Made by a program: the position numbers and the translations under genes
Part shown: piece after piece, positions 23,225 to 31,459 of the stretch
Position numbering within the stretch: the first letter of the stretch is position 1
Layout: each line of letters starts with the position of its first letter
Notes under the pieces: generated by a model
The model's input: only the letters and a program-made list of their open reading frames with translations
Told to the model about the DNA's origin: nothing
Database searches by the model: none
From: Phycisphaerae bacterium
GTDB lineage: Bacteria; Planctomycetota; Phycisphaerae; JAJVII01
Direction of reading: 5' to 3'
Assembly: GCA_022072085.1 (NCBI GenBank)
Contig: JAJVII010000039.1
Span: forward strand, 27,387 to 91,386
Length of the DNA stretch: 64,000 bases

Positions 23225-24939
23225 TCACAACCCCCAACAGAATGCCCATCGGTGAAATCCTCGTCGAGGAAGGCGTCCTCTCGCGCGAGCAACTGGCCAA
23301 GGCGCTGGCTGAGCAGAAGGCGACCGGGCAGTTCCTGGGCGAACTGCTGATGACCCGCGGACTGGTCAGCCAGGAGGGGCTGGTCAAGATCCTGGCCCGC
23401 CGCCTGGGCGTGAAGGGCTGCGTGCTCCAGAACGGCCTGGTGGACCCGGCGCTGCTGGAGATGGTCGGCGCGGATGAGGCGCTGCGGCTGAAGGCCCTGC
23501 CGATGTTCCGGGTGGGCGAGACGCTGACGGTGGCGATGGCGGAGCCGCAGTCGCTGCCCGCGGTGGACCGGCTGCGACATCTGACCGGGTGCACGATCCG
23601 CCCGGTGCTGGTGCTGGAGGCGAACGTCCTGGAGTTCATCAAGAAGCTGGCGTCCAACAAGACGGACATGGCCAGCCTGATCGAATCGGTCAGCGGCCCG
23701 GACCCGGCCGAGGCGCTGGTCGAAGGCGAGGACGGCCTGGTCATCGACCTGGACAAGACCCGCGAGGAGGGGGCGGTGGTGAACCTGGTTCACCGTGTGA
23801 TCCTCAAGTCGATCCACGACCGGGCCAGCGACATCCACATCGAGCCGGACGTCGACTCGACGCGCATCCGCTACCGGATCGACGGCGTGCTGCACGACCT
23901 GATCCAGCCGGCCGGCGACATGCACGCGGGCATCGTGTCGCGCGTGAAGGTGATGTCGCGGATGGACATCGCCGAGAAGCGGCTGCCCCAGGAGGGCCGC
24001 CTGCGCGTCGTCGCCCAGGGTCGGCAGATCGACCTGCGCGTCAGCAGCATGCCCACGCTGCTGGGCGAGAAGATCGTGATCCGCATCCTGGACAAGGCCA
24101 ACCTGAAAGTACGGCTGGGCGAACTGGGCTTCCGGCCCGAGGGTATGGCCGCGTTCGAACGCGTGCTGCGGCAGCCCTACGGCATGGTGCTGGTCACCGG
24201 CCCGACCGGCAGCGGCAAGACGACGACGCTCTACTCGGCGCTGGACACGTTGCGCAGCCCCGAGGTCAACATCGTGACCGTCGAGGACCCCGTCGAATAC
24301 CAGCTCGACCTGATCAACCAGGTCCAGGTGCAAAGCGCGATCGGCATGACGTTCGGCCGGGCCCTGCGGAGCATCCTGCGACAGGACCCCGACGTCATCA
24401 TGGTCGGCGAAATCCGCGACGAGGAGACGGCCAGCGTCTCGGTCCACGCGGCCCTGACCGGCCACCTGGTGCTGGCGACGCTGCACACCAACGACGCCCC
24501 CGGTGCGATCACGCGGCTGGTGGACATGGGCGTCGAGCCCTACCTGCTCAGCGGGTCGATCAACGGCGTGGTGGCACAGCGGCTGGTGCGGAAGGTCTGC
24601 GTCAACTGCGCCGCCGAGCAGCGGCCCGACCCCGCGGTGCTGGCCGACGCCGGGCTGCCCGGCGACGCGACGGGTACCTGGGTGAGGGGGGCCGGGTGCG
24701 ACCAGTGCCACGGGAGCGGATACGCCGGGCGGGTGGGCATCTACGAGGTAATGGAAATCACGCCGGCGCTGCGGACGATGATCCACCAGCGGCTGTCGGC
24801 TGAGGAGTTCCGCAAGCGGTGGCAGTGCGACGGCGGGCTGACGCTGCGGCAGGAGGGCCTGCTGCTGGCGCGCGGCGGGGTCACCACGCTGGAGGAAGTG
24901 CTGGGCGCGACCCATTCGGACGGCGTGGCTGCGTCGTAA
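23221..24939 (+). CDS. gspE: GspE/PilB-type secretion or pilus ATPase
   Basis: 572 residues. The N-terminal MshEN-type region (IGEILVEEGVLSREQLAKAL) is followed by the AAA+ domain: Walker A GPTGSGKT at residues 327-334, the Asp box VTVEDPVEYQ, Walker B QDPDVIMVGEIRDEETA, and the His box TGHLVLATLHTNDA. A tetracysteine zinc site (C-V-N-C, then C-D-Q-C) lies in the C-terminal part. It powers assembly of pseudopili or pili. It is co-transcribed with STAS upstream and GspF, PilM, PilN and PilO homologues downstream. Confidence 0.95.
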   Translation: MITTPNRMPIGEILVEEGVLSREQLAKALAEQKATGQFLGELLMTRGLVSQEGLVKILARRLGVKGCVLQNGLVDPALLEMVGADEALRLKALPMFRVGETLTVAMAEPQSLPAVDRLRHLTGCTIRPVLVLEANVLEFIKKLASNKTDMASLIESVSGPDPAEALVEGEDGLVIDLDKTREEGAVVNLVHRVILKSIHDRASDIHIEPDVDSTRIRYRIDGVLHDLIQPAGDMHAGIVSRVKVMSRMDIAEKRLPQEGRLRVVAQGRQIDLRVSSMPTLLGEKIVIRILDKANLKVRLGELGFRPEGMAAFERVLRQPYGMVLVTGPTGSGKTTTLYSALDTLRSPEVNIVTVEDPVEYQLDLINQVQVQSAIGMTFGRALRSILRQDPDVIMVGEIRDEETASVSVHAALTGHLVLATLHTNDAPGAITRLVDMGVEPYLLSGSINGVVAQRLVRKVCVNCAAEQRPDPAVLADAGLPGDATGTWVRGAGCDQCHGSGYAGRVGIYEVMEITPALRTMIHQRLSAEEFRKRWQCDGGLTLRQEGLLLARGGVTTLEEVLGATHSDGVAAS

Positions 24940-24949
24940 GGGCTGAACG

Positions 24950-26179
24950 ATGAAGTTGGAATATCAGGCATACGACCGGAACGGCCAGCTCGTCTGCAAC
25001 GTGCTGGAGGCCGCGACCGTCGCCGAGGCGACCGACCGCCTCCGCCAGCAGAACCTGCTGGTGTCGGAGATCGTGCCGGTGGGCGAGACGACCGTCGGCG
25101 CGGGGCTGCGGTTCCGCCTGCCGCGCGGACGAATCCGCAAGCTCCGCGACGTGGCCATGTTCACGCGGCAGCTCCACTCGCTGGTCCACTCGGGCACGCA
25201 ACTGGCCCAGGGACTTGCGGCCCTGGAGCGGCAGATCAAGGACCCGCAGTGGCAGGCGGTCGTGGCCGACCTGCGGACGCGGATCGAGCAGGGCAGCTCG
25301 CTGACCGACGCCCTGGGGGCCCATCCCGATCACTTCGACCCGATCTACCGCAACATGGTGGCCGCCGGCGAGAGCAGCGGCAAGCTGACCGACCTGCTCG
25401 GTCGAATGGCCAAGATGACCCGCAAGCGGATCCACATGCTGAGCATGATCCGCGGCGCGATGATCTATCCGATCCTGCTGGCCTGCGTGGCCACGATCGT
25501 GATGGGCATCCTGATGGTCTTCGTCGTGCCGCGTTTCCGCGACCTGTTCGAGACGCTCAAGGCCCCGCTGCCGCCGACGACGGCGTTCCTGATCGCGTGC
25601 AGCGAGGTCACCCGCCACTACTGGTACGCCGTGCTGGGCGGGGTCGTGGCCTGCGTGCTGGGGCTGCGCTACTACCTGCGGTCACCGGCCGGTCGGCGCA
25701 TGGTCGACCGCCTGGTCGTCCGCATGCCGGTGTTCGGGCCCATCGTGCGCAGCTTCGCGACGGCGCGTATCGCCCGGCTGCTGGGCGAGCTGATCGACAG
25801 CCACCTGCCCATCCAGGACGTGCTGCGGCTGACCGGCGGCACGATGTCCAACGGCTGCTACGCCGAACTGATGGCCCGCGCCCAGGAGGCCGTCGCCCAC
25901 GGGCAGGAGATGAGCACCGTCTTCCGCGACGGCGACCTGACCTCGCCGGCGTTCTACGAGGTGCTGCGGACCGGCGAGCAGAGCGGGCGGACCGACGTCA
26001 TGCTGCTGGAACTGGCCGAGTTCCTGGACGAAGAGAACGAAGTGACGCTCAAGTCGCTGACGAGCATTCTTGAGCCGATGATGCTGGTGCTGATGGCGAT
26101 CATGGTGGGGTTCGTCGCGGTCAGCATCTTCCTTCCGCTGTTCGACGTGACCAGTCTGGTATCCGGAGGTGCGGGATGA
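24950..26179 (+). CDS. gspF: GspF/PilC-type inner-membrane platform protein
   Basis: 409 residues. It has two GspF domains with the characteristic motifs VAMFTRQLHSLVHSGTQLAQGL and YRNMVAAGESSGKLTDLLGRMA in the first half and ARIARLLGELIDSHLPIQDVL, SPAFYEVLRTGEQSGRTDVML in the second. Three hydrophobic membrane spans are visible (MIYPILLACVATIVMGILMV; the YWYAVLGGVVACVLGL region; the C-terminal MMLVLMAIMVGFVAVSIFL). It forms the membrane platform over the GspE ATPase. It starts 10 bp after gspE and its stop overlaps the next gene by ATGA. Confidence 0.94.
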   Translation: MKLEYQAYDRNGQLVCNVLEAATVAEATDRLRQQNLLVSEIVPVGETTVGAGLRFRLPRGRIRKLRDVAMFTRQLHSLVHSGTQLAQGLAALERQIKDPQWQAVVADLRTRIEQGSSLTDALGAHPDHFDPIYRNMVAAGESSGKLTDLLGRMAKMTRKRIHMLSMIRGAMIYPILLACVATIVMGILMVFVVPRFRDLFETLKAPLPPTTAFLIACSEVTRHYWYAVLGGVVACVLGLRYYLRSPAGRRMVDRLVVRMPVFGPIVRSFATARIARLLGELIDSHLPIQDVLRLTGGTMSNGCYAELMARAQEAVAHGQEMSTVFRDGDLTSPAFYEVLRTGEQSGRTDVMLLELAEFLDEENEVTLKSLTSILEPMMLVLMAIMVGFVAVSIFLPLFDVTSLVSGGAG

Positions 26180-27231
26180 TCTGGCCGGCGATGTTGCGGT
26201 CGCGCTGTGGCGTTATCGGGCTGGACATCGGCAGCCGATCGGTGAAGGCTGCGCAGATGGCCGGCGGCGAACTGATCGCCGCGATCCAGGTTCCGCGCAT
26301 GAACGCGGGCGGCGGGGCGCTGGCTGACGCCGAGGCCCGGCAGGTCTGCGAGATGCTGCGGCGAAGGCCCTTCCGCGGCCGCCGCGTGGCCACGGCCGTT
26401 CCCTCTCACCAGTTGATGACCGGCATCCTGGAGCTTCCGCCGCGGTCGTCGGGGGCGCCCATCGAGCATCTCGCCCGCGTGGAACTGGGTCGACGCTACG
26501 ACGCCGAGCCGTCGCAGTTCGAAGCCGACTGCTGGGACCTGCCTTCGCCGGTGCGGGCGGCCAACCGGACCTGCGTGATGGCCGTCGCCTGCAAGCGGCA
26601 GGACGCCCATCGCCTGCTGGATGACCTGGAGCCGCACGGGCTCTCGGTGACGGCGCTGGACGTGCACGCGTTGGCCTTGGCGCGGGCCTGCCGCCCGCTG
26701 CTGGCTGAGTCCGGCGGGACCGGCGCGATCATGGACGTCGGCTGGGCGGCGTCGCGGCTGGTGCTGGTGCATCATGGCACGGTGGTCTACGAGCGGGCCC
26801 TGCCACGGCTGGGCGTGTCGGCGATGGCCGCCCTGATGGCGGCGCAGGTCGGCGTCGAGACCGTGAAGGGCGAAGAGCTGCTGGCCTCCGAAGGGCTGGC
26901 CGGGCGTCCCGGGCAGGCCGACAACGACGGCGCCGTGACGCTCCAGGACGAGGAGACGCCGGACGTGACCGAGGCCATGGCGGCCGAGGTCCGCACGCCG
27001 CTGTCTTACCTGTCCAGCCAGTATTCCGACGCGACGGTCAGGCAGGTAGTGCTGGTCGGCGGCGGGGCGCTGACTCCCGGACTGGCTGCCCGCCTGAGCG
27101 AGCGGCTGGGCCTGGCGGTGGTTTCGCCGGGACTGGAAAGCCTGTGCGAGTGCGATCCGGAACTGTCGGCGATGGGCCCGGCGATGGCGGTGGCCATCGG
27201 ACTGGCCCGCTATGGCGAGGACGACGAATGA
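26176..27231 (+). CDS. pilM: PilM-like actin-fold pilus assembly protein
   Basis: 351 residues. VIGLDIGSRSVKAAQM is the nucleotide-binding phosphate-1 loop of PilM/FtsA-type ASKHA proteins. VLVGGGALTPGLAARLSERLG is the adenosine motif near the C-terminus. Between them the sequence follows the PilM pattern (VATAVPSHQLMTGILELPP; GAIMDVGWAASRLVLVHHG). It is cytoplasmic and normally binds the N-terminus of PilN at the inner membrane. Overlaps by ATGA at both ends (26176-26179 and 27228-27231) show tight coupling with gspF and the PilN-like gene. Confidence 0.88.
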   Translation: MIWPAMLRSRCGVIGLDIGSRSVKAAQMAGGELIAAIQVPRMNAGGGALADAEARQVCEMLRRRPFRGRRVATAVPSHQLMTGILELPPRSSGAPIEHLARVELGRRYDAEPSQFEADCWDLPSPVRAANRTCVMAVACKRQDAHRLLDDLEPHGLSVTALDVHALALARACRPLLAESGGTGAIMDVGWAASRLVLVHHGTVVYERALPRLGVSAMAALMAAQVGVETVKGEELLASEGLAGRPGQADNDGAVTLQDEETPDVTEAMAAEVRTPLSYLSSQYSDATVRQVVLVGGGALTPGLAARLSERLGLAVVSPGLESLCECDPELSAMGPAMAVAIGLARYGEDDE

Positions 27232-27845
27232 AACGGGTAAACCTCATCCCGCAGAGCCGGCAGCAGGCCCGGGCCAGGAAGAATCGCGCGGTTCGCTGGG
27301 GGACGATCCTGGGGACCTACGCGACGCTGCTGGCGGTGGGCTACGTGGCCTCGACGCGTTACGTGGCGGCCGACGCCCGTCCGCTGGACGCCGAGGCCCG
27401 GGAAGTCGGCTCGAAACTGGCGACGACCAATCAGACCTGCACGACGCTGTCGGGCGAACTGCTGTCCGCCCAGCAGAAACTGCGGACCGCCCAGTCCGTG
27501 GGCCAGCAGCCCGACTGGAGCCAACTGCTGACGCTGCTGTCGCAGAAGACCGACGAGAACGTCGTGCTGAACATCTGCCGGCTGCGGCGAATCCGCAAGT
27601 CGGCCGACGGGCCCGCGCCGCAGCCGGGCGTGGCGGCCGAGACGCAGGCCGACTCGAAGCTCGTGCTGGAACTCGAGGGCTTCGCCAAGTCGCAGTCGAA
27701 CGTGCCGGAATACGTCCTGCGGCTGGAGCAGATCGGGCTGTTCGAGAAGGTCAAGCTCGTCAAGACGTCGCGGCAGGACTTCCTGAACAACAAGTCGGTC
27801 GCCTTCACGCTGGAGTGCGACTTCCGGACCCGGGGGGAGGAGTAG
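27228..27845 (+). CDS. PilN-like pilus assembly protein
   Basis: 205 residues from ATG 27228, which overlaps the pilM stop. The short N-terminal MKRVNLIPQSRQQARARK is the classic PilN tail (V-N-L-I-P) that docks into PilM. One transmembrane segment follows (GTILGTYATLLAVGYVAS), then a coiled-coil and a ferredoxin-like periplasmic domain. Sequence similarity in this family is always low, so the call rests on the N-terminal motif, topology, size and position between pilM and the PilO-like gene. Confidence 0.82.
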   Translation: MKRVNLIPQSRQQARARKNRAVRWGTILGTYATLLAVGYVASTRYVAADARPLDAEAREVGSKLATTNQTCTTLSGELLSAQQKLRTAQSVGQQPDWSQLLTLLSQKTDENVVLNICRLRRIRKSADGPAPQPGVAAETQADSKLVLELEGFAKSQSNVPEYVLRLEQIGLFEKVKLVKTSRQDFLNNKSVAFTLECDFRTRGEE

Positions 27846-27849
27846 CGCC

Positions 27850-28440
27850 GTGAAATCCATCGGCACGTGGCAGTTCAGGCAGATCGACATCTTCGCGGTC
27901 GTCATCGGCGTGGCCGTGACGGCGGCGTTCTACTGGCTGGGCGTCAATCCGGTGCTCTCGATGCGCGACCAGCGGACGGCCCAGCTTCAGGATCTCTACG
28001 CCCAGCAGACGAACCTGGGCCAGAGCGAACGGCGACTGGCTCACATCAAGCAGGAACTGGCCGGCGTCCGCAAGTCGCTGGACGCTCTCCCGGTTCACCT
28101 CGAGCCGGCGACGAGCCTGAACACCCGCATCTCCAGGCTGACCGAACTGGTGAGCGAGAGCCGGCTGAAGATCGACGGCATCAGGCCGGCTGAGCCCGCC
28201 TACGGCGCGGACTACGGGTCTGTTCCGATCGTGATCGACGGCAGCGGCAGCTACACGGACTGGACACGGCTGCTGCACGAACTGGCGAGGCAGTATCCCG
28301 ACACGGCCATCGAGACCTTCCAGCTCTCGCGGACGGCTGACGACATGTCCAGCACGGTGAGCTTCCATCTCGACCTGACGTGGTATGTCTCGCTGCCGAC
28401 GGACCGGCCGGCGGGGCAGGGGGCGCCCGGCGGGGTCTGA
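27850..28440 (+). CDS. PilO-like pilus assembly protein
   Basis: 196 residues starting at GTG 27850, 4 bp after the PilN-like gene. One N-terminal membrane span (IDIFAVVIGVAVTAAFYWLG) is followed by a coiled coil (MRDQRTAQLQDLYAQQ onward) and a ferredoxin-like domain with the PilO-type segment SGSYTDWTRLLHELARQYPD. PilO pairs with PilN in the periplasm to align the ATPase platform with the outer-membrane part. The operon's first block ends here, followed by a strong hairpin at 28474-28503. Confidence 0.82.
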   Translation: MKSIGTWQFRQIDIFAVVIGVAVTAAFYWLGVNPVLSMRDQRTAQLQDLYAQQTNLGQSERRLAHIKQELAGVRKSLDALPVHLEPATSLNTRISRLTELVSESRLKIDGIRPAEPAYGADYGSVPIVIDGSGSYTDWTRLLHELARQYPDTAIETFQLSRTADDMSSTVSFHLDLTWYVSLPTDRPAGQGAPGGV

Positions 28441-28473
28441 AGCGGGGCTGCGATCGGGCGAAACGACATCCGT

Positions 28474-28503
28474 AAAGCCCAGCCAACGCCTTGGCTGGGC
28501 TTT
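28474..28503 (+). terminator. Perfect 13-bp hairpin after the pilO-like gene
   Basis: AAAGCCCAGCCAA and TTGGCTGGGCTTT pair perfectly around the 4-nt loop CGCC. There are only three T residues at the end, so it may be a weak intrinsic terminator, an attenuator, or an RNA stabiliser between the first pil block and the downstream PilP-like gene. Confidence 0.6.
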
Positions 28504-28651
28504 GGCGCAGGTGAACTGGATACGCAGGGAGATCATCCTGACTCGAATTCCCGCGCCTGCGCCTTTCCTTGCGATCCTGAGATTATGGGACACGCGAATT
28601 CTTCTCCGGCCGTTTGACTCCCGCTGCTTTGTATCTTTCACTTTCTGTACT

Positions 28652-29176
28652 ATGAAGCTCCAAAAGCGACAGCAGATCATGGTGGGGCTGTGTGTGATCG
28701 GTGTGGCCGCAGTGGTCATCGACCGCTGGCCCGAGAAGTCACCGGTGTTCACGCCCCGGGCTGCATCCGCGGCGGTTTCGGAACCGCCGGCCGCTGTGCC
28801 GCAGGCAATGCCTGAGCGGCAGAGCACGACGATCGCCCGCCGGCTGGAGCAGATCTCCGGCCTGGCGGCGCCCGCGTCGGGCGCCCTGCGCGACGTCTTC
28901 CAGCCGGGCGCTCCGTGGGTCGTCGAGACCCCGGCGTCGCCGGCGGAGGCCCCCAAGCCCCAGGCGGCCCCGGACACCCGGTCCGAGGATTTCATCAAGG
29001 CCCACACGCTCCAGGCGATCCTGTCCATCGGCGGGGAGTGGAACGCCGTGATCGACTTCAAGTATCTCAAGGTCGGCGACACCTGCTGGGGCGGGTACCG
29101 CGTGGAGGAAATCACGCCGCAGGCGGTGATCCTGGCCAACGGCGCGGTCAAGGTGAAACTGGAACTCCAGAAGTGA
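28652..29176 (+). CDS. PilP/GspC-like periplasmic protein
   Basis: 174 residues from ATG 28652. One N-terminal membrane anchor (QQIMVGLCVIGVAAVVI) is followed by a proline/alanine-rich linker and a C-terminal small beta domain: HTLQAILSIGGEWNAVID, KVGDTCWGGYRVEEITPQAVIL. This matches the HR-type domain of GspC/PilP, which binds the secretin. The frame is open back to 28385 but upstream residues do not look native. It lies after the hairpin at 28474-28503 and before a terminator at 29205-29237. Confidence 0.75.
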   Translation: MKLQKRQQIMVGLCVIGVAAVVIDRWPEKSPVFTPRAASAAVSEPPAAVPQAMPERQSTTIARRLEQISGLAAPASGALRDVFQPGAPWVVETPASPAEAPKPQAAPDTRSEDFIKAHTLQAILSIGGEWNAVIDFKYLKVGDTCWGGYRVEEITPQAVILANGAVKVKLELQK

Positions 29177-29204
29177 CGCGGGGGATTCTTACCGGACCCT
29201 TGCT

Positions 29205-29237
29205 GCGGGCTTCCCGACGGGAGGCCCGCGGCGTTTT
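29205..29237 (+). terminator. Rho-independent terminator-like hairpin
   Basis: GCGGGCTTCCC pairs with GGGAGGCCCGC (one G-T wobble) around GAC, followed within 5 nt by TTTT at 29234-29237. It lies 28 bp after the PilP-like stop and separates it from the pseudopilin genes. Confidence 0.7.
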
Positions 29238-29291
29238 CCGGTTATGGTACTAACTAAAGTGCCTCCTCGATAGGGTCGATGGCAGACGTGT

Positions 29292-29312
29292 GGGCGATGA
29301 TGGTCATCGCCC
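29292..29312 (+). promoter_or_regulatory. Perfect 9-bp palindrome upstream of the gspG-like gene
   Basis: GGGCGATGA and TCATCGCCC flank a TGG centre. It ends 37 bp before the ATG of the first pseudopilin gene, directly before TTGCATATATTCCC. It could be a 5' leader hairpin or an operator. No experimental or family link is known to me. Confidence 0.35.
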
Positions 29313-29349
29313 TTGCATATATTCCCTGGCGAGGAAGGAAGGGCGAACG

Positions 29350-29823
29350 ATGTCTTGTCAGCGAAGCAAGAAGCGGATGGGCTTCAGCCTGCTCGAACTC
29401 ATGTTGGTCGTCGTCATCATCGCGTTGATCGCGGCCATCGCGATTCCGCGGCTCAGCCGTGGAACCGAAGGCGCCACCAGCTCCTCGCTGGCCGGCAGCC
29501 TGGCCGTCCTCCGCGACGGCATCGACCGCTACTCCGTCGAGCACGGCGGCAGCTTCCCCACAGTGGCCAGTTTCTCGGCCCAGATGACCCAGTACAGCGA
29601 CGCCAGCGGCAACACGTCGGCCACCAAGGACGCGACGCACGTTTACGGGCCGTACGTCCGCTCGGTGCCCCCGCAGCCCGTCGGCCCCCGCGCGGGCCAG
29701 AGCGGCGTGGCGGCGGCAGACGGCGCGACGGTGGGCTGGCTGTACAACGCCTCCACGGGCAACATCACGGCCAACTGCACGACCGAGACCGACGCGACGG
29801 GCAAGCTCTACGTGAACTACTGA
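29350..29823 (+). CDS. gspG: Major pseudopilin (GspG-like)
   Basis: 157 residues from ATG 29350, preceded by GGAAGG. The type IV prepilin signal is M-G | F-S-L-L-E-L-M-L-V-V-V-I-I-A-L-I, with Gly at -1 and Glu at +5. The C-terminal part has the short variable region and YGPYVRSVPPQPVGP, similar to GspG/TcpA-type pseudopilins. A prepilin peptidase is needed to cleave it but is not in the window. It is the first of five pilin-like genes on the plus strand. Confidence 0.85.
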   Translation: MSCQRSKKRMGFSLLELMLVVVIIALIAAIAIPRLSRGTEGATSSSLAGSLAVLRDGIDRYSVEHGGSFPTVASFSAQMTQYSDASGNTSATKDATHVYGPYVRSVPPQPVGPRAGQSGVAAADGATVGWLYNASTGNITANCTTETDATGKLYVNY

Positions 29824-29930
29824 TGATTCCGAGGCTTCGTCGCTCAGGGAAGTATTGAGCAGAACCGGCGTCGGGCGATTGAGCTGCCGAGTGCGGTTCC
29901 TTCGCCCGACGCCTTGCGCCCACCCCGAGG

Positions 29931-30425
29931 ATGAATCTGGCGATGCACCGTCGTCCGAGGCCATGCCGGTTCAGCCGACACCCGGGCTTCTCCCTGCTGG
30001 AAGTCAGCATGGTCCTTTGCCTGATCTTCCTGCTGGCGGCGATGGCAGCGCCCCGCTACGTGAGCAGTCTGTGCGCCTACCGCGCCGACCTGGCGGCCCA
30101 GCGCGTCGCCGCCGACCTGAAGATGGCCCGCGGCAGCGCCTGGTCGGCCGGCGCCCATCGCACCGCCGCCTTCACCGTCGCCAGCCAGTCCTACGTCATC
30201 GAGGGCCAAACGGACCTCAACCGTTCCGGCGGCGACTACGCGGTTGACCTGGGCGACGACCCCTACCACGCCCAGATCGACTCGGCTGACTTCGAGGGGG
30301 CGTCCTCCGTCACCTTCGACGGCTACGGCATGCCCGACCGCGGCGGCTCGATCGTCATCCGCGTGGGCGACTTTCGCCGCACCGTCACGCTGGACCGCGC
30401 CAGCGGGAATGTGAGCGTGCAATGA
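29931..30425 (+). CDS. Minor pseudopilin (GspH-like)
   Basis: 164 residues. The prepilin signal is H-P-G | F-S-L-L-E-V-S-M-V-L-C-L-I-F-L-L, with Glu at +5. The rest is beta-rich and ends in SIVIRVGDFRRTVTLDRASG, a typical GspH/FimT C-terminal sheet. Start assignment is uncertain: ATG 29931 or the second Met at codon 5. The stop overlaps the next pilin gene by ATGA (30422-30425). Confidence 0.78.
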   Translation: MNLAMHRRPRPCRFSRHPGFSLLEVSMVLCLIFLLAAMAAPRYVSSLCAYRADLAAQRVAADLKMARGSAWSAGAHRTAAFTVASQSYVIEGQTDLNRSGGDYAVDLGDDPYHAQIDSADFEGASSVTFDGYGMPDRGGSIVIRVGDFRRTVTLDRASGNVSVQ

Positions 30426-30835
30426 CCCGATTGCGCCGACGCGGCGTGACTCTCCTGGAGGTGATCCTGACGATCGGGATCGCCGCGATCCTGCTGGGCG
30501 CGTCGGTGAGCATGCTCTTCGTTGCCCAGCAGGCGGTCGCCAGCGGCGCCGAGTCGGCTGAGAGCCTCTCGCAGGAATCAGTCGCGATGCAGATGATCAC
30601 CACCGACCTGAGCCTGGCGACGTCGTTCAGCGAGCGGACCGACACGGCCGTCACCATGACCGTGCCCGACCGCAGCGGCGACGGCCAGCCCGAAACCATC
30701 CGCTACGCCTGGTCCGGCGTGCCGGGCGACCCGCTCACGCGGCGGATCAACGGCGGCGAGGTGACGACGCTCGCGCCGGCCTGCTACCATCTGCGGTTCT
30801 CCTACCTGCTTAAGACGCTGGCGGGAGGGCCCTGA
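30422..30835 (+). CDS. Minor pseudopilin (GspJ/PilW-like)
   Basis: 137 residues. The prepilin signal is R-R-R-G | V-T-L-L-E-V-I-L-T-I-G-I-A-A-I-L, with Glu at +5. The body has AMQMITTDLSLATSF and PETIRYAWSGVPGDPLTRR, the pattern of GspJ/PulJ minor pilins that form the tip complex. It overlaps the GspH-like gene by ATGA and lies 2 bp before the next pilin gene. Confidence 0.78.
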   Translation: MTRLRRRGVTLLEVILTIGIAAILLGASVSMLFVAQQAVASGAESAESLSQESVAMQMITTDLSLATSFSERTDTAVTMTVPDRSGDGQPETIRYAWSGVPGDPLTRRINGGEVTTLAPACYHLRFSYLLKTLAGGP

Positions 30836-30837
30836 CG

Positions 30838-31458
30838 ATGACGCGCCGCCGCCCGGGCAAGGCCCTGACGCTGGTCGAGACGATGTTCTCGGTGCTCATC
30901 ATGGGCACGGTGATCGTGATGGCCATGAACTCGTTCGGCTCGCTGGTCAAGTCGCGGGCGACGACCAACGCCGCCCTCCAGGCGACGTCGCTCGCGGAGC
31001 AGTTGCTCAGCGAGATCGTCCAGAACGCCTATGCGGACCCGACCAGCCCGGGGTCGACCGGCCGCGAGGGCAGCGAATCGACGCGGGCGAGTTTCGACGA
31101 CGTCGACGACTACAACAACTGGACCGAGTCGCCGCTGACCCTGCGGGACGCGACGGTGATCGCCGGCACGACCGGCTGGACACGGCAGGCGACGGTCCAG
31201 TATCTCGACCCCGACACGCTGGCCGTAAGCGGCAGCGACGGGGGCCTCAAGCGGATCATGGTGACGGTGACCGACCCGCGCGGCGTGACGACCTCGGTCT
31301 CGGCGCTGCGCAGCCGGTGCGGCGCCTATGACCAGAGTCCGTCGGCGACGACCACGGCGGTCCGCTGGATCGGCGTCGAACTGCAACTGGGCGGCGACAC
31401 CTCCACGCGAATGTTCTCGGGCACGAGCATCCCGGCCATCGTTCCATCGGGGCAATGA
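30838..31458 (+). CDS. Minor pseudopilin (GspI/PilV-like)
   Basis: 206 residues. The processing site is G-K-A | L-T-L-V-E-T-M-F-S-V-L-I-M-G-T-V, with Glu at +5 but Ala rather than Gly at -1, which is tolerated only in some pilins. ATSLAEQLLSEIVQNA in the helix is typical of GspI/PilV. It is longer than a normal GspI (~120 residues). It is very likely in one transcript with the pilin genes on both sides (2 bp and 1 bp spacing). Confidence 0.72.
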   Translation: MTRRRPGKALTLVETMFSVLIMGTVIVMAMNSFGSLVKSRATTNAALQATSLAEQLLSEIVQNAYADPTSPGSTGREGSESTRASFDDVDDYNNWTESPLTLRDATVIAGTTGWTRQATVQYLDPDTLAVSGSDGGLKRIMVTVTDPRGVTTSVSALRSRCGAYDQSPSATTTAVRWIGVELQLGGDTSTRMFSGTSIPAIVPSGQ

Positions 31459-31459
31459 C

